Shown in pieces: positions 8,648 to 18,731 of a stretch of 64,000 nucleotides of DNA. The notes below the pieces were generated by a model. The model ran no database searches and had not been told where the DNA came from. It saw only the letters and a list, made by a program, of their open reading frames with translations. Made by a program: the position numbers and the translations under genes. Location of the stretch: the NCBI RefSeq assembly GCF_028748145.1, contig NZ_CP118181.1, positions 1,426,211-1,490,210 on the forward strand. Reading direction: 5' to 3'. Source of the DNA: Entomospira culicis. GTDB taxonomy: Bacteria > Spirochaetota > Spirochaetia > WRBN01. Each line of letters opens with the position of its first letter. Within the stretch, counting starts at the first letter, position 1.

Positions 8648-10285
8648 GTGATCACTATTGAAAATTTAGTCTTTACTTTTGGACAACGCGTCCTCTTTAA
8701 AGATGTCAATTTAAAGTTTCTTCCGGGTGGCTGTTATGGCGTGATTGGTGCCAACGGATCGGGAAAATCGACCTTTCTCAAGGTGCTAGCTGGCGACCTC
8801 GATCATGACAAAGGCAGCATCAACTTCGCCAAAGATCAACGTATCTCCGTGCTCAAGCAAGACCACTTCGCCTTCGATGCATACACCGCGTTGGAGACCG
8901 TTATTATGGGTAATCAGGCGCTCTACGCTATCATGAAAGAGCGCGATGCCATCTACGCCAAAGAGGAGATGAGCGATGAAGATGGAATTCGCGCCGGTGA
9001 ACTTGAAGATACCTTCGCCCAAATGGGTGGCTGGGAGGCCGAAAGCGATGCCCACACCCTGCTTAACGGACTAGGGCTTGCCGAACAAGATCACGAGAAG
9101 ATGATGGGTGATCTCGACGATAGCCGTAAAGTGCGCGCCCTTCTTGCGCAGGCACTCTTTGGCGATCCCGATATCCTTATTCTGGATGAGCCCACCAACG
9201 GTTTAGACCTCGAGAGTATCAGCTGGCTTGAAGAATTCCTTATCAAATTTGAAAATATTGTTATCGTTGTTAGCCACGATCGCCACTTCCTCAACAAGGT
9301 TTGTACCCACATTGTCGATATCGATTTCGGCGAGATGAAGCTCTTTACAGGTAATTACGACTTCTGGTATCAGACCAACCAGATGCTCCAAAAACAACGT
9401 AAAGATCAGGCCAAAAAGACCGAAGAAAAGGCAAAGGAGCTTAAAGACTTTATCGCGCGCTTTAGTAGCAACGCCAGTAAAAGCAAGCAGGCTACCAGCC
9501 GTAAAAAAGTGCTCGAAAAGCTCGATCTTAGCTCGCTTACCCCCAGTAGTCGACGCTTTCCTTATGTAAGCTTTCGTCCCGAGCGTCCTTGTGGCGATCT
9601 CGTGTTACGTATCGAAAATATGCAACTCAATCAAGACGAGATCACGATCAACAATCTCAATCTTATCGTAGAAAATACCGATAAAATCGCTTTCATCGGC
9701 TCGATGCACACCACCAAAACCGCATTCTTTGAGGCAATCATGCAAGAGCGCCCCATCGATGGCGGGAGCATTGAGTGGGGACAGACCATCAAAGCCAGCC
9801 ACTTTCCCAAGGATAATACCCGCTTCTTTGAGGACTCGCTCTCGATGACGGATTGGTTGCGTCAATATAGCCCAGAAAACAAAGACGAGACGTTTATCCG
9901 AAGCTTTTTAGGACGCATGCTCTTTTCAGGTGAGGAGAGTCTCAAGGATGTGCGCGTGCTAAGTGGAGGCGAAAAAGTGCGCTGTATGCTTAGCCGCATG
10001 ATGCTCGATGCTGGCAATGTACTCATTTTGGACGAACCGACCAGTCACTTAGACCTTGAGAGTATTACCGCATTGCAACAGGGGCTCGAAGAATTTACCG
10101 GTGTTATTCTCTTTAATAGCCACGACCACGAATTTGTTCAAGCTATTGCCAACCGTATCATCGAATTTACCCCAAATGGCATCATCGATCGTCGCATGAG
10201 CTTTGATGACTATCTCGCCGACGCAAACATCAAACAGTTACGCAAAGAGCTTTGGCACGATCAACAAAATCACGACCTTCTCTAA
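8648..10285 (+). CDS. ABC-F family ATPase, YbiT/YkpA type
   Basis: 545 residues: two ABC ATPase domains joined by a charged linker and no membrane segments, the layout of ABC-F proteins that act on ribosomes. Domain 1: Walker A GANGSGKST at 34-42, a degenerate signature (DLDDSRKVR near 155-163) and Walker B LDEPTNGLD from 179. Domain 2: degenerate Walker A GSMHTTKT at 351-358, intact LSGGEKVR near 438 and LDEPTSHLD near 462. The SANASKSRQATSR-like linker and the second half (FPKDN, LGRMLFSGEE) match the YbiT/YkpA clade from memory. Its precise role is not predictable. GTG start behind GGACAAAGGAG. Confidence 0.9.
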   Translation: MITIENLVFTFGQRVLFKDVNLKFLPGGCYGVIGANGSGKSTFLKVLAGDLDHDKGSINFAKDQRISVLKQDHFAFDAYTALETVIMGNQALYAIMKERDAIYAKEEMSDEDGIRAGELEDTFAQMGGWEAESDAHTLLNGLGLAEQDHEKMMGDLDDSRKVRALLAQALFGDPDILILDEPTNGLDLESISWLEEFLIKFENIVIVVSHDRHFLNKVCTHIVDIDFGEMKLFTGNYDFWYQTNQMLQKQRKDQAKKTEEKAKELKDFIARFSSNASKSKQATSRKKVLEKLDLSSLTPSSRRFPYVSFRPERPCGDLVLRIENMQLNQDEITINNLNLIVENTDKIAFIGSMHTTKTAFFEAIMQERPIDGGSIEWGQTIKASHFPKDNTRFFEDSLSMTDWLRQYSPENKDETFIRSFLGRMLFSGEESLKDVRVLSGGEKVRCMLSRMMLDAGNVLILDEPTSHLDLESITALQQGLEEFTGVILFNSHDHEFVQAIANRIIEFTPNGIIDRRMSFDDYLADANIKQLRKELWHDQQNHDLL

Positions 10286-10312
10286 AAACATGCCACAATT
10301 AAATTGATATTG

Positions 10313-10343
10313 ATCTTCTGTCACCTATGGCAGAAGATTTTTT
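10313..10343 (+). terminator. Rho-independent terminator of the ABC-F gene
   Basis: Stem ATCTTCTG/CAGAAGAT (8 bp, extendable by two pairs) with a 6-10 nt loop followed by six T, 27 bases after the ABC-F stop. Confidence 0.85.
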
Positions 10344-10350
10344 ATGCCAC

Positions 10351-10387
10351 AAAAAAGAGAGATCTAGGATACCACGCTCCTAGATCT
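10351..10387 (-). terminator. Terminator closing the ribosomal protein/tRNA cluster
   Basis: On the minus strand a perfect 10-bp stem AGATCTAGGA/TCCTAGATCT with an 8-nt loop is followed by CTC and six T. It sits 8 bases beyond the tRNA 3' end and back to back with the ABC-F terminator. Confidence 0.85.
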
Positions 10388-10394
10388 TCATGTA

Positions 10395-10468
<74 letters not shown>

Positions 10469-10504
10469 AAGAGGATAACCTAAATTATCCGCTTATAAGT
10501 TTCA

Positions 10505-10900
10505 TTAACTAACTGTTGCCTCTTTTTTTGCAGGAGCACTACTATTAGGCTCCACAAAGGCGATGATCGCCATAGGAGAGGCATCACCACGACGTTGACC
10601 CGTCTTAACGATACGCGTATAGCCACCTGGACGACCCACGTACTGTACGGCAACTTCGGTGAAAAGTTTTTTCGCAACCTCTTTATCGGTGATAAACTTA
10701 GCAACCACACGACGATTGTGTACACTATCTACACGTGCGCGCGTTACCAACTTTTCCACCACACTACGCAACTCTTTTGCCTTAGCCTGCGTGGTCTCAA
10801 TTTGACCATGCTTAATCAGCGATGTGGCTAAGTTCTTTAGCAATGCACGGCGATGGCTTGCGTTACGCCCCAAACGATTGAATCCAGTTTTATTATTCAT
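10505..10900 (-). CDS. rplQ: 50S ribosomal protein L17
   Basis: 131 residues; core of L17 with the N-terminal NRLGRNASHRRALLKNLATS block that contacts 23S rRNA near the exit tunnel. Last protein gene of the alpha-operon part, 3 bases after rpoA; the tRNA follows. The Ala/Lys-rich C-terminal tail is ordinary for the family. Confidence 0.97.
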   Translation of the reverse strand: MNNKTGFNRLGRNASHRRALLKNLATSLIKHGQIETTQAKAKELRSVVEKLVTRARVDSVHNRRVVAKFITDKEVAKKLFTEVAVQYVGRPGGYTRIVKTGQRRGDASPMAIIAFVEPNSSAPAKKEATVS

Positions 10901-10903
10901 CTC

Positions 10904-11953
10904 CTACTTCCCCTCACTATCTTGTGTTTTGCCCTGACGCAAGCGCTGTTTAACATTTTTAAAGTCAACCATGCCAAAGCTCAAATCCCACTCTCGAAGC
11001 TTATCTTTAATCTCCAAGAGGCTCTTTTTACCAAAGTTGCGCGTCTTAGCAATCTCGTCCTCGCTACGGCTAACCAAATCCTTCAACGTACGGATTTCAG
11101 CATTTTTCAAACAGTTACTCGAACGCACCGAGAGCTCTAACTGCTCCACAGGTGTCTCCAAGTACTCGCGTAACAAGAACTCATCCTCATCAATCTCCTC
11201 CACTTCGGCGACACTTGATTCGTCAAAGTTGATAAAAATCGAAAGGTGATCTTTCATGATCTTGGCAGCTTCTGCCAACGCATCAGATGGACGAATGATG
11301 CCATTTGTTTTGATATCTAAGATGAGTTTATCATAATCAGCACGATGCCCAACCCGATAATCCTCCACCGTAATCGCCACCTTTTGCACAGGGCTAAAGA
11401 TAGAGTCAACAGCAAGGGCACCGATCACATTGATATCTTGTGCATTCTCCTCGGCAGGAACATACCCACGCCCAAGATTCACCTGAATCTCAAATTCAAG
11501 ATGCGCCCCTTCTGCCAATGTACAGAGCAGATGATCAGGATTCATCACCTCAATACCCTCAATGGCCAAGTCGCTAGCCATAAAGCTCCCCTCACCCTGC
11601 TTAACCACCGCAACCGTAAGTGTTTCGATGTCATCTGGTAACTTGAGCTGGAGTTGCTTCAAATTTTGAATGAAGACAGGTGTATCCTCAATCACATGCG
11701 GAATCATCTCAAATTCCGAGGTAATCACATGCGAGCTACCGTCATCCTCGAGGTTGGTGATGCGCACCGCCACCACCGCATAACCTTGAATACTCGATAA
11801 GAGCACCCGCCTTAGGCTATTACCAATCGTCTGTCCGTAGCCGGGCTCAAACGGATATGCGATAAACCGACCCGAATCTTGATGATCTTCAAGATGCTCA
11901 AAATCAAGCCCTTTAGGTCGCTTAATCCCCTGTAACAGATTTTTTCGTGCCAT
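10904..11953 (-). CDS. rpoA: DNA-directed RNA polymerase subunit alpha
   Basis: Assembly platform of RNA polymerase. 349 residues: N-terminal dimerisation domain (to about 235), acidic linker, and a C-terminal DNA-binding domain (about 270-325) with VRSSNCLKNA and the helix-hairpin-helix GKKSLLEIK. The start is placed at MARKNLLQG because AGAGGAAAG lies just upstream; a longer in-frame reading to 12004 would overlap rpsK and lacks family similarity. Arranged rpsM-rpsK-rpoA-rplQ with no rpsD between rpsK and rpoA. Confidence 0.97.
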   Translation of the reverse strand: MARKNLLQGIKRPKGLDFEHLEDHQDSGRFIAYPFEPGYGQTIGNSLRRVLLSSIQGYAVVAVRITNLEDDGSSHVITSEFEMIPHVIEDTPVFIQNLKQLQLKLPDDIETLTVAVVKQGEGSFMASDLAIEGIEVMNPDHLLCTLAEGAHLEFEIQVNLGRGYVPAEENAQDINVIGALAVDSIFSPVQKVAITVEDYRVGHRADYDKLILDIKTNGIIRPSDALAEAAKIMKDHLSIFINFDESSVAEVEEIDEDEFLLREYLETPVEQLELSVRSSNCLKNAEIRTLKDLVSRSEDEIAKTRNFGKKSLLEIKDKLREWDLSFGMVDFKNVKQRLRQGKTQDSEGK

Positions 11954-11969
11954 TATCTTTCCTCTTAGC

Positions 11970-12347
11970 CTAGATTCTGCGTGCCTTTTGTGGACGACAT
12001 CCATTGTGTGGAATCGGAGTAACGTCGCTGATACTCTTCACCTTTAACCCAAGAGCACCCAAACTGCGTACCGCAGATTCACGCCCTACACCAGGTCCCT
12101 TCACAAAGACATGCACCTCTTGCAAGCCAGCAATATCTTTAGCCTTGGTCGCAGCGTTCTCTACACACGATTGCGCAGCAAAGGGGGTCGATTTTTTGGC
12201 ACCACGAAAGCCTAATTGCCCCGCAGAACACCAAGAGATGGTTGCACCCTTCATATCCGTGATGGTGATGATCGTATTATTGAAGGTTACTTGTACAAAG
12301 ACTTTCCCCTCATAAATTGACTTCTTTTCTCGTTTTGCTTTAGCCAC
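11970..12347 (-). CDS. rpsK: 30S ribosomal protein S11
   Basis: 125 residues; platform protein of the 30S subunit. Typical blocks: [12 protein letters not shown] near the N-terminus, [14 protein letters not shown] in the middle and the [13 protein letters not shown]-terminus. Between rpsM (16 bases) and rpoA (16 bases). Confidence 0.97.
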   Translation of the reverse strand: MAKAKREKKSIYEGKVFVQVTFNNTIITITDMKGATISWCSAGQLGFRGAKKSTPFAAQSCVENAATKAKDIAGLQEVHVFVKGPGVGRESAVRSLGALGLKVKSISDVTPIPHNGCRPQKARRI

Positions 12348-12363
12348 TTCTCTTTACCCTACC

Positions 12364-12729
12364 TTACTTCTTCTTCTTAGCAACTGTCTTCTTCTTACCT
12401 TTGCGCGTACGTGCATTGGTACGGGTGCGCTGACCGCGAACCGGTAGACCCTTACGATGACGAAGACCTCGGTAACAACCAATATCCATTAAGCGCTTGA
12501 TATTCAACGCCACTTCGCTTCTAAGTCGACCTTCCACCTTATACTCATTCTCAATAAGTAAACGTAACTTATTGATATCTTCGGCAGATAGCTCGTTAAT
12601 TTTAACGCTTCCATCAATGCCACTCTTTTGACAAATCTCTCTTGCGGTCGTTCTGCCAATCCCATAAATATAAGTTAGTGCAATATCGGTGTGCTTATTT
12701 GGTAAATCAATACCTGCAATTCTTGCCAC
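12364..12729 (-). CDS. rpsM: 30S ribosomal protein S13
   Basis: 121 residues; head protein of the 30S subunit touching the P-site tRNA and L5. Starts [13 protein letters not shown], contains the IYGIGRTTA helix-hairpin-helix and [16 protein letters not shown], and ends in a run of lysines. 13 bases after rpmJ. Confidence 0.97.
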   Translation of the reverse strand: MARIAGIDLPNKHTDIALTYIYGIGRTTAREICQKSGIDGSVKINELSAEDINKLRLLIENEYKVEGRLRSEVALNIKRLMDIGCYRGLRHRKGLPVRGQRTRTNARTRKGKKKTVAKKKK

Positions 12730-12742
12730 TGTTCTCTATCTC

Positions 12743-12856
12743 CTATCCTTGTTTTTGTTTGTGCTTGGGATTTTCACAGATAATGCGGATCACACCAAAG
12801 CGTTTAATGACTTTACATTTATCGCACATAGGCTTAACACTGACTCTAACTTTCAT
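12743..12856 (-). CDS. rpmJ: 50S ribosomal protein L36
   Basis: 37-residue gene too short for routine ORF lists. It begins [15 protein letters not shown] and ends KHKQKQG. The zinc-binding set is complete: C11, C14, C27 and H32, so this is the zinc-containing (C+) form. It lies 11 bases after secY and 13 before rpsM. The usual neighbours adk, map and infA are missing between secY and rpmJ. Confidence 0.95.
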   Translation of the reverse strand: MKVRVSVKPMCDKCKVIKRFGVIRIICENPKHKQKQG

Positions 12857-12867
12857 TTTCACCCATC

Positions 12868-14211
12868 CTATAAATTTCTCGATTGAATGCGACCCTTAAC
12901 CGTCAACCCGTCATGCCGATGCATCCGTAAATGACTCTCAATCTGGTTCATTAAGTCAAGATCTACTCCAACCAAAATTAACAAACTCGTTCCACCCATC
13001 AGATGCGCCACGGAATCTGGAAGACCCATCCAATTATTCAACAAAGTAGGCAACAATGCGATGACTACTAAGAAGAGTGCTCCTGGTACTATAATATAAT
13101 TTAACACATCTTTCAAGTACCTCTCCATCTGTTCGCTACGAACACCAGGAATAGAACCACCATGCTCACGAATTTGTCGTGCTACTTCTATTGGATTCAA
13201 CGAAACCTGTGTATAAAAGTAAGCAAAAAACATGATAAAAATTGCGTACAAGGTGTTGTAGAGGGGACCATTAATACGCAACGCATTTAACGCCGATGCC
13301 ATCGTATCATTACCGATAGCCAAAGGCTGTAAAATTTGAATAAAAAATGTCAAAATACTCGAAGCAAAGATGATCGGAATAACGCCAGAGGGATTAAGCT
13401 TAAACGGAATGTAGGTGTTTTGTGCCTGCACCATCTGTCGACCCACAATACGCTTTGCATAATTTACCGGAATACGACGCTCACCCTGTTGCTCAAAGAT
13501 AACAAAAACAATGATTCCTACAAACATCAGCATCGATACCAACGCCGCAATCACATTAATGTTTCCACTTCGCACACCACTAATAAGCTCCCAAACCGCA
13601 CCTGGCATCTGTGCAACAATTCCCACAAAAATAATCAGCGAGATACCATTACCCACACCCTTTTGTGTAATTTGTTCACCCAACCAGACCAAAAACATCG
13701 TTCCCGCCGTAATCGAGACCATCGCAATGACAAAAAATCCCGCACTAGACAACTGGGGAACAATCGCCCCTTCAATCGCAAAAGCACCCTGTGCCGTAAC
13801 CGCACCCTGCACAAAGCTAACTAAAATCGTCAACCAACGTGTATACTTCTGAAACTTACGTTTACCACCATCTTCTTCCACCGCTCGCTTGAACGTAGGA
13901 AAGACCAACAGGGCTATCTGCAGAATAATTTGTGCCGAAATATAGGGCATAATACCCAGCATTAAGACCGAAAAATTACTAAAGGCTCCACCCGAAAAGA
14001 AATCCAAAAAGTCAGAGAAGCCCATCCCACCGCCTGAGGCTGCCGCACGCGACGCCGCAATACGCTCCTGAATGACCGCAACATTGATTCCCGGTATAGG
14101 AATCACCGTTCCTATGCGAAAAATCAATAGTAAAATCAACGTGTATAAAATGCGCGACCGTAACTCTCGCACCTTAAATATATCTACAATCGAACTCTTT
14201 GCCATCGCCAT
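12868..14211 (-). CDS. secY: Protein translocase subunit SecY
   Basis: Central channel of the Sec translocon in the inner membrane. 447 residues with ten predicted membrane helices. Seen: the N-terminal [15 protein letters not shown], the plug region near [20 protein letters not shown], and the conserved [17 protein letters not shown] and cytoplasmic loop [17 protein letters not shown] start behind AAAGGTG. It follows rplO by 56 bases. Confidence 0.96.
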   Translation of the reverse strand: MAMAKSSIVDIFKVRELRSRILYTLILLLIFRIGTVIPIPGINVAVIQERIAASRAAASGGGMGFSDFLDFFSGGAFSNFSVLMLGIMPYISAQIILQIALLVFPTFKRAVEEDGGKRKFQKYTRWLTILVSFVQGAVTAQGAFAIEGAIVPQLSSAGFFVIAMVSITAGTMFLVWLGEQITQKGVGNGISLIIFVGIVAQMPGAVWELISGVRSGNINVIAALVSMLMFVGIIVFVIFEQQGERRIPVNYAKRIVGRQMVQAQNTYIPFKLNPSGVIPIIFASSILTFFIQILQPLAIGNDTMASALNALRINGPLYNTLYAIFIMFFAYFYTQVSLNPIEVARQIREHGGSIPGVRSEQMERYLKDVLNYIIVPGALFLVVIALLPTLLNNWMGLPDSVAHLMGGTSLLILVGVDLDLMNQIESHLRMHRHDGLTVKGRIQSRNL

Positions 14212-14267
14212 TTACACCTTTCCCATCTAAGCTACCATCTGAAACACTTTTGCCATAAGGCAAAGTT

Positions 14268-14711
14268 CTAAAGAACCTTGCCCCCAGCTTTCTCTATCTT
14301 ACTCTTTGCTTGTTCAGAAATCTTGACTGTAGAAAAGGTTAGACTCTTGCTAAGTTCACCCTTAGCCAAAATCTTTACCAACTCTTCACTCTTCTTAATC
14401 AGCCTCTTAGCGCGCAAAGTCTCCAAGGTAACCTCTTCGCCAGATTCGTACGCCTTTTCAATAAGAAAAAGATTAACGCCAATATACTTGGTAGCAAAGC
14501 GACTATTTGTAAACCCACGCGTTGCCAAGCGACGATAAAGAGGTACCTGTCCGCCCTCAAAGCCAATATAAGGTCCACCCGATCCACCAGAACGAGCCTT
14601 TTGTCCCTTGTGTCCCTTTCCCGATGTGGTTCCCAAACCAGAACCCTGCCCACGCCCAAGGCGTTTTCGCGAATGAACCGCTCCGCGTGGTGGTACAATC
14701 TGCATCGACAT
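14268..14711 (-). CDS. rplO: 50S ribosomal protein L15
   Basis: 147 residues. Start chosen at MSMQIVPPRG, one base after the rpmD stop and just behind GAGGAG; an upstream reading to 14771 overlaps rpmD and is not L15-like. Typical Gly-rich N-terminus (KRLGRGQGSGLGTTSGKG) and GFEGGQVPLYRR. Confidence 0.96.
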   Translation of the reverse strand: MSMQIVPPRGAVHSRKRLGRGQGSGLGTTSGKGHKGQKARSGGSGGPYIGFEGGQVPLYRRLATRGFTNSRFATKYIGVNLFLIEKAYESGEEVTLETLRAKRLIKKSEELVKILAKGELSKSLTFSTVKISEQAKSKIEKAGGKVL

Positions 14712-14712
14712 C

Positions 14713-14895
14713 TTAAATCTCCTCAACCTGCACGAGGTGCGCAACCTTGGCAACCATGCCCTTAACCGCATCGTTAGCCGGTAGCTCTACCACACTATGC
14801 ATCTTTCGTAGGCCTAACGCCTTCACCGTCGCACGCTGTTTAGGCAGACGACCCAAGGGGCTTCGAACCAATTTAATTGATAACTTCTTTTCCAT
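14713..14895 (-). CDS. rpmD: 50S ribosomal protein L30
   Basis: 60 residues, normal for bacterial L30. [21 protein letters not shown] and [12 protein letters not shown] are the family blocks. Between rpsE (3 bases) and rplO (1 base). Confidence 0.95.
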   Translation of the reverse strand: MEKKLSIKLVRSPLGRLPKQRATVKALGLRKMHSVVELPANDAVKGMVAKVAHLVQVEEI

Positions 14896-14898
14896 CTT

Positions 14899-15411
14899 TT
14901 ATCCCCAGAAATCTTTAATCGATTTACCGCGAGCTGCGCTGACCTTGCGAATATCCATCGTATCGTCAAATGCAGCAAAAACCGCCTTAACAATATTAAT
15001 CGAATTCTTAGAACCCAATCGCTTACTCAAGACATCATGCACACCAGCAGCTTCCATCACCATACGTACCGATCCACCGGCAATAATTCCCGTACCAGGG
15101 GCAGCAGGCTTCATAATCACATTGGAGCTCTTAAAGCGACCAATCACCTCATGAGGGATCGTGTTGTTACGCATAGGAATAACGCGTAAGTTGCGCTTGG
15201 CATGCTCTACCGACTTGCGAATCGCTTCAGAGACATCATTCGCCTTACCAAAGCCATAACCAACGCGACCCTTACCATCACCCACCACAACCAAAGCCGA
15301 GAAGGAGAAACGACGTCCTCCCTTAACAACCTTAGCTACGCGATTGAGGGTAACAACTTTTTCACTGAACTCTTTCTCTTCTCGTTCTCTCTTATCATTA
15401 CGCATAGACAT
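14899..15411 (-). CDS. rpsE: 30S ribosomal protein S5
   Basis: 170 residues. N-terminal double-stranded-RNA-binding region ([32 protein letters not shown]) and C-terminal S5 domain with [16 protein letters not shown]. Its ATG directly follows the rplR stop codon, suggesting translational coupling. Confidence 0.97.
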   Translation of the reverse strand: MSMRNDKREREEKEFSEKVVTLNRVAKVVKGGRRFSFSALVVVGDGKGRVGYGFGKANDVSEAIRKSVEHAKRNLRVIPMRNNTIPHEVIGRFKSSNVIMKPAAPGTGIIAGGSVRMVMEAAGVHDVLSKRLGSKNSINIVKAVFAAFDDTMDIRKVSAARGKSIKDFWG

Positions 15412-15771
15412 CTAAAACTCCAAGCCCGCTTTTCTTATGGCATCGGCCAACGCCTTTACCACGCCATGATACTTGTATCCATTACGATCAAATACCACCT
15501 TGCTAATTCCCTTACTCTTTAGACGCTCACCCATCACTGCACCAAGCTTCTCGCCCCCAGCAATATTAGGCTTTGCATCCTTCAACTCTTTCTCTAGGGT
15601 TGAAGCAGCTACCAAGGTATGCCCAGCTACGTCATCAATCGCCTGCACATAAAGACGCATGTTGCTCTTGTAGACACAGACTCTAGGACGCTCCACACTA
15701 CCTACCACTCGCTTACGAATGTGTACCTTTCGACCCTCTCTGGCCTTTATCTTTCTCTCTACCTTATTCAT
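15412..15771 (-). CDS. rplR: 50S ribosomal protein L18
   Basis: 119 residues; binds 5S rRNA with L5. [20 protein letters not shown] and [27 protein letters not shown] are typical. The stop codon abuts the start of rpsE. Confidence 0.96.
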   Translation of the reverse strand: MNKVERKIKAREGRKVHIRKRVVGSVERPRVCVYKSNMRLYVQAIDDVAGHTLVAASTLEKELKDAKPNIAGGEKLGAVMGERLKSKGISKVVFDRNGYKYHGVVKALADAIRKAGLEF

Positions 15772-15783
15772 ACTCTTACTATC

Positions 15784-16323
15784 CTACTTGACACCAGTTT
15801 TGCCGACTTTACGCTTGACAATCTCATCAGAGTAACGAATACCCTTATCCGAGTACGTTCCAGGCTTACGGATACCGCGAATTTCAGCAGCCACTTGTCC
15901 AACCGCTGCCTTATCAATGCCACTAACATTAAGCTTGGTAGGCATCTCTGCAACCACACTCACGCCCTCAGGGACAACATACTCAATCTGTGTAGAGTAA
16001 CCAAGGTTCAAAAAGACACTCGTGCCTTTGACTTCCGCACGATATCCCGTACCCGAAATAATCAGCGTCTTGACAAACCCATCAGAAACTCCCTTAACCA
16101 TATTCGCCAATAGCGCACGATACAACCCATGCATCGCAGAAGAATCCTTACCCGACTTCACCTTCACCACCTCTACCTTATCGGCAGAAATGTTAAAAGA
16201 AACATCATCTCTAAACGTCTGGGTCAACTCACCCTTAGCACCCTTTACCCGCAGAGTATTACCCTCAACACTAACGGTAACTCCCTTAGGCAGTGGTATC
16301 TCTTTCTTTCCAACTCGTGACAT
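15784..16323 (-). CDS. rplF: 50S ribosomal protein L6
   Basis: 179 residues. Start taken at MSRVGKKEIPLPKGV, the family N-terminus, 5 bases after rpsH; four extra residues are possible upstream. Two L6 repeats; C-terminal KPGTYSDKGIRYSDEIVKRKVGKTG is standard in content. Confidence 0.96.
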   Translation of the reverse strand: MSRVGKKEIPLPKGVTVSVEGNTLRVKGAKGELTQTFRDDVSFNISADKVEVVKVKSGKDSSAMHGLYRALLANMVKGVSDGFVKTLIISGTGYRAEVKGTSVFLNLGYSTQIEYVVPEGVSVVAEMPTKLNVSGIDKAAVGQVAAEIRGIRKPGTYSDKGIRYSDEIVKRKVGKTGVK

Positions 16324-16328
16324 ATTCT

Positions 16329-16727
16329 CTACCACACCTTACATAAAAGTTCACCGCCAACTTGCGCATCGACAGCTTTTTTACCGGTAATCACACCCTT
16401 ACTGGTGGACACAATCAATGAGCCAAACCCATTAAAGACACGAGGCATCTTCTCGTATCCCGAGTAAATGCGACGACCAGGGGTAGAGATCGACTCTACA
16501 CCACGAATCACAGGCTGTTGTTTATCATCATACTTCAAAAAGACACGGATCACATTCTTCTCGTCCACCGTAATCTTCTTGAAATTCTTGATGTATCCCT
16601 CATTCTTCAAAATTTTCACAACTTCTAACTTTAGGCGTGAAAGAGAAATATCTACCTTCTCGTGTCGCACTCGGCTAGCATTGCGTATTTTTGTTAGCAT
16701 ATCCGCTAAAGGATCAGAAACACTCAT
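16329..16727 (-). CDS. rpsH: 30S ribosomal protein S8
   Basis: 132 residues; binds the central domain of 16S r[18 protein letters not shown] at the N-terminus and [21 protein letters not shown] and GGELLCKVW towards the C-terminus match the family. Confidence 0.97.
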   Translation of the reverse strand: MSVSDPLADMLTKIRNASRVRHEKVDISLSRLKLEVVKILKNEGYIKNFKKITVDEKNVIRVFLKYDDKQQPVIRGVESISTPGRRIYSGYEKMPRVFNGFGSLIVSTSKGVITGKKAVDAQVGGELLCKVW

Positions 16728-16739
16728 CCAACTTATCTC

Positions 16740-16925
16740 CTACCAACTAGATTTTGTAACACCAGGAATCATTCCCGAACTTGCAAGCTCACGGAAGCAA
16801 ATACGACACATGTCAAACTTGCGCATGTAGCCTCTAGGGCGACCGCAAACATTACAGCGATTATAAGCACGTGTGCTAAATTTAGGCTCTCGCTGAGACT
16901 TTATAATCAAAGACTTCTTTGCCAT
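16740..16925 (-). CDS. rpsN: 30S ribosomal protein S14, zinc type
   Basis: 61 residues, the short form with a zinc site: C24-x2-C27 (CNVC) and C40-x2-C43 (CRIC). RPRGYMRKF and the C-terminal [11 protein letters not shown] are diagnostic. 17 bases after rplE. Confidence 0.96.
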   Translation of the reverse strand: MAKKSLIIKSQREPKFSTRAYNRCNVCGRPRGYMRKFDMCRICFRELASSGMIPGVTKSSW

Positions 16926-16942
16926 CTTATCCTCTCCCCTCT

Positions 16943-17509
16943 CTACTTCGCAAAAGGCATACCAAAGCCACTCAAAAGAGAGCGCGCCTCGCTGTCGCTT
17001 TGTGCACTGGTGATTACGGCAATGTTCATCCCCGTAACTGCTTCGATCTCATCAAAATTGATTTCAGGAAAGATAATCTGTTCCTTGATACCCAAGCTAT
17101 AATTACCACGACCATCAAAGGCCTTAGCACTCACCCCACGAAAGTCCTTAACACGTGGCAAAGCAATATTCACCAAGCGATCAAGAAATTCGTACATATG
17201 ATATCCGCGCAAGGTAACCTTAGCACCAATCTCCATGCCTTCACGTAACTTAAAGTTCGCAATCGACTTTCGTGCCTTAGTTTTTACCGCTTTTTGCCCC
17301 GTAATCTGGGTAATCTCTTTAACGGCAACATCAAGCAATTTCTTATTCCCAATTGCGCCACCCACACCCATCGAGATAACAATCTTCTCGATCTTAGGCA
17401 CTTGCATCACATTCTTATAGGACAACTCTTTCATAAGATCGGGCAAGATCTTCTCTTGATACATGGTTTTTAATCGAGGTACATACTTACCATCACTCTT
17501 TTTCGCCAT
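16943..17509 (-). CDS. rplE: 50S ribosomal protein L5
   Basis: 188 residues; binds 5S rRNA and contacts S13. Start taken at [14 protein letters not shown], one base past the rplX stop, because GGAGAGG sits 9 bases upstream inside rpl[32 protein letters not shown] and the C-terminal sheet are typical. Confidence 0.96.
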   Translation of the reverse strand: MAKKSDGKYVPRLKTMYQEKILPDLMKELSYKNVMQVPKIEKIVISMGVGGAIGNKKLLDVAVKEITQITGQKAVKTKARKSIANFKLREGMEIGAKVTLRGYHMYEFLDRLVNIALPRVKDFRGVSAKAFDGRGNYSLGIKEQIIFPEINFDEIEAVTGMNIAVITSAQSDSEARSLLSGFGMPFAK

Positions 17510-17510
17510 A

Positions 17511-17825
17511 TTAGATTGCCTCTCCACACTTCTTGCAGACGCGAGTCTTCTTCTCGCCCTCTACCTTGATACCCACGCGTACACCACGTGCACACTTGCC
17601 ACACTTCAAAAGCACGTTGGAAATAGCAATTGGTGCTTCAACCTCAATGATCGAACCCTGCTCTCCCTCTTGACGAGACTTCTGGGTCTTCTTCATAATC
17701 CCCACGCCCTCAACCACCACACGCATTTTGGTGCGATCGATCTTCAGGATTTTTCCGCTTTTGTTCTTATCTTTTCCGGCAATTACCTCAACAGTATCGC
17801 CTTTACGCAATTTGATTTTACTCAT
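17511..17825 (-). CDS. rplX: 50S ribosomal protein L24
   Basis: 104 residues. N-terminal KOW motif ([22 protein letters not shown]). The C-terminus carries two CxxC pairs (CGKC near 76 and CKKC near 98), a zinc-ribbon-like tail found in many L24 proteins. Initiates early 50S assembly. Confidence 0.95.
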   Translation of the reverse strand: MSKIKLRKGDTVEVIAGKDKNKSGKILKIDRTKMRVVVEGVGIMKKTQKSRQEGEQGSIIEVEAPIAISNVLLKCGKCARGVRVGIKVEGEKKTRVCKKCGEAI

Positions 17826-17845
17826 CTTTTATCCTCAACTAATGC

Positions 17846-18217
17846 CTATACTACCTCAGGGGCTAACGAGATAATCTTCATGAAGTTGGCATCTTCGCGC
17901 AACTCTCTGGCAACCGGGCCAAAGATGCGTCTTCCCACAGGGTTAAGATTGTTATCCAAAATCACACAAGCATTATCGTCAAAGCGCACATAGGTACCAT
18001 CAATGCGTCGATACTCCTTGGTTACACGCACCACTACTGCTTTGCGCACATCACCTTTCTTAATGGGGGTGTTGGGCGTCGTCTCACGGATGGCAACAAC
18101 AATAATGTCACCAATCGAGGCATAACGGCGCTTGCTTCCACCCAAAACCTTAATACATCTTGCTACTTTCGCTCCCGAGTTGTCGGCAACGGTTAGCTCA
18201 GTCAAATTCTGAATCAT
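17846..18217 (-). CDS. rplN: 50S ribosomal protein L14
   Basis: 123 residues. [17 protein letters not shown] and the conserved central block ([20 protein letters not shown]) and C-terminal [13 protein letters not shown] identify it. 19 bases after rpsQ. Confidence 0.97.
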   Translation of the reverse strand: MIQNLTELTVADNSGAKVARCIKVLGGSKRRYASIGDIIVVAIRETTPNTPIKKGDVRKAVVVRVTKEYRRIDGTYVRFDDNACVILDNNLNPVGRRIFGPVARELREDANFMKIISLAPEVV

Positions 18218-18236
18218 CTTCTCTATCCTACCTTAT

Positions 18237-18503
18237 TTAGCGAGCTTTTTCAAGTACCGCAGTCAACCGAAAGCGCTTATCTTTTGAAACAGGACGACAC
18301 TCTTGAATTTGCACGCGATCACCGATTGAAGCTTGATTCTCTGCATCATGAGCTTTATACTTCTTGGTGCGTGTAATGTACTTCTTATAAAGAGGATGTA
18401 ACACACGACCTTCTACGGCAACCACTACAGTCTTATCCATTTTGTCGCTGGTAACAATACCAACAAGCATCTTTTTATTGTTTTTCTTTACAATGGGATC
18501 CAT
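18237..18503 (-). CDS. rpsQ: 30S ribosomal protein S17
   Basis: 88 residues; OB-fold 16S rRNA binder. [17 protein letters not shown] and [18 protein letters not shown] are the family signature. Confidence 0.96.
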   Translation of the reverse strand: MDPIVKKNNKKMLVGIVTSDKMDKTVVVAVEGRVLHPLYKKYITRTKKYKAHDAENQASIGDRVQIQECRPVSKDKRFRLTAVLEKAR

Positions 18504-18509
18504 CTATTC

Positions 18510-18731
18510 TTACGTCCTCTTACCCAATTTATGCTCATGAATCATAGTGTTCAAGCGCGCGATACCCTTGCGTAAGTTACGCTTTTGCATCTTGTTCTCC
18601 ACACTACCCATTACACTCGTAAACCGATAACGACGTAATTCGCCTACCAACTCGTCTCTTTTCTTCTCTTTTTCGCTAAGAGTTAAGGTCGAAAGACTCT
18701 TGGCAGACAACGCGTTCTTCTCTTTTGCCAT
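18510..18731 (-). CDS. rpmC: 50S ribosomal protein L29
   Basis: 73 residues, two helices, near the exit tunnel. L-x3-E-x-K..EL..L+ spacing and the ending RKGIARLNTMIHEHK are typical, with an N-terminal extension of about 10 residues. Its start overlaps the rplP stop by one base. Confidence 0.94.
   Translation of the reverse strand: MAKEKNALSAKSLSTLTLSEKEKKRDELVGELRRYRFTSVMGSVENKMQKRNLRKGIARLNTMIHEHKLGKRT

Noticed and set aside
13336-13824. 162-codon plus-strand reading frame inside secY
   Set aside because: Antisense to a clear SecY gene, Asn/His/Arg-rich composition, no family; a shadow frame. Many other such frames over the ribosomal genes, MCPs and nifJ were treated the same way.
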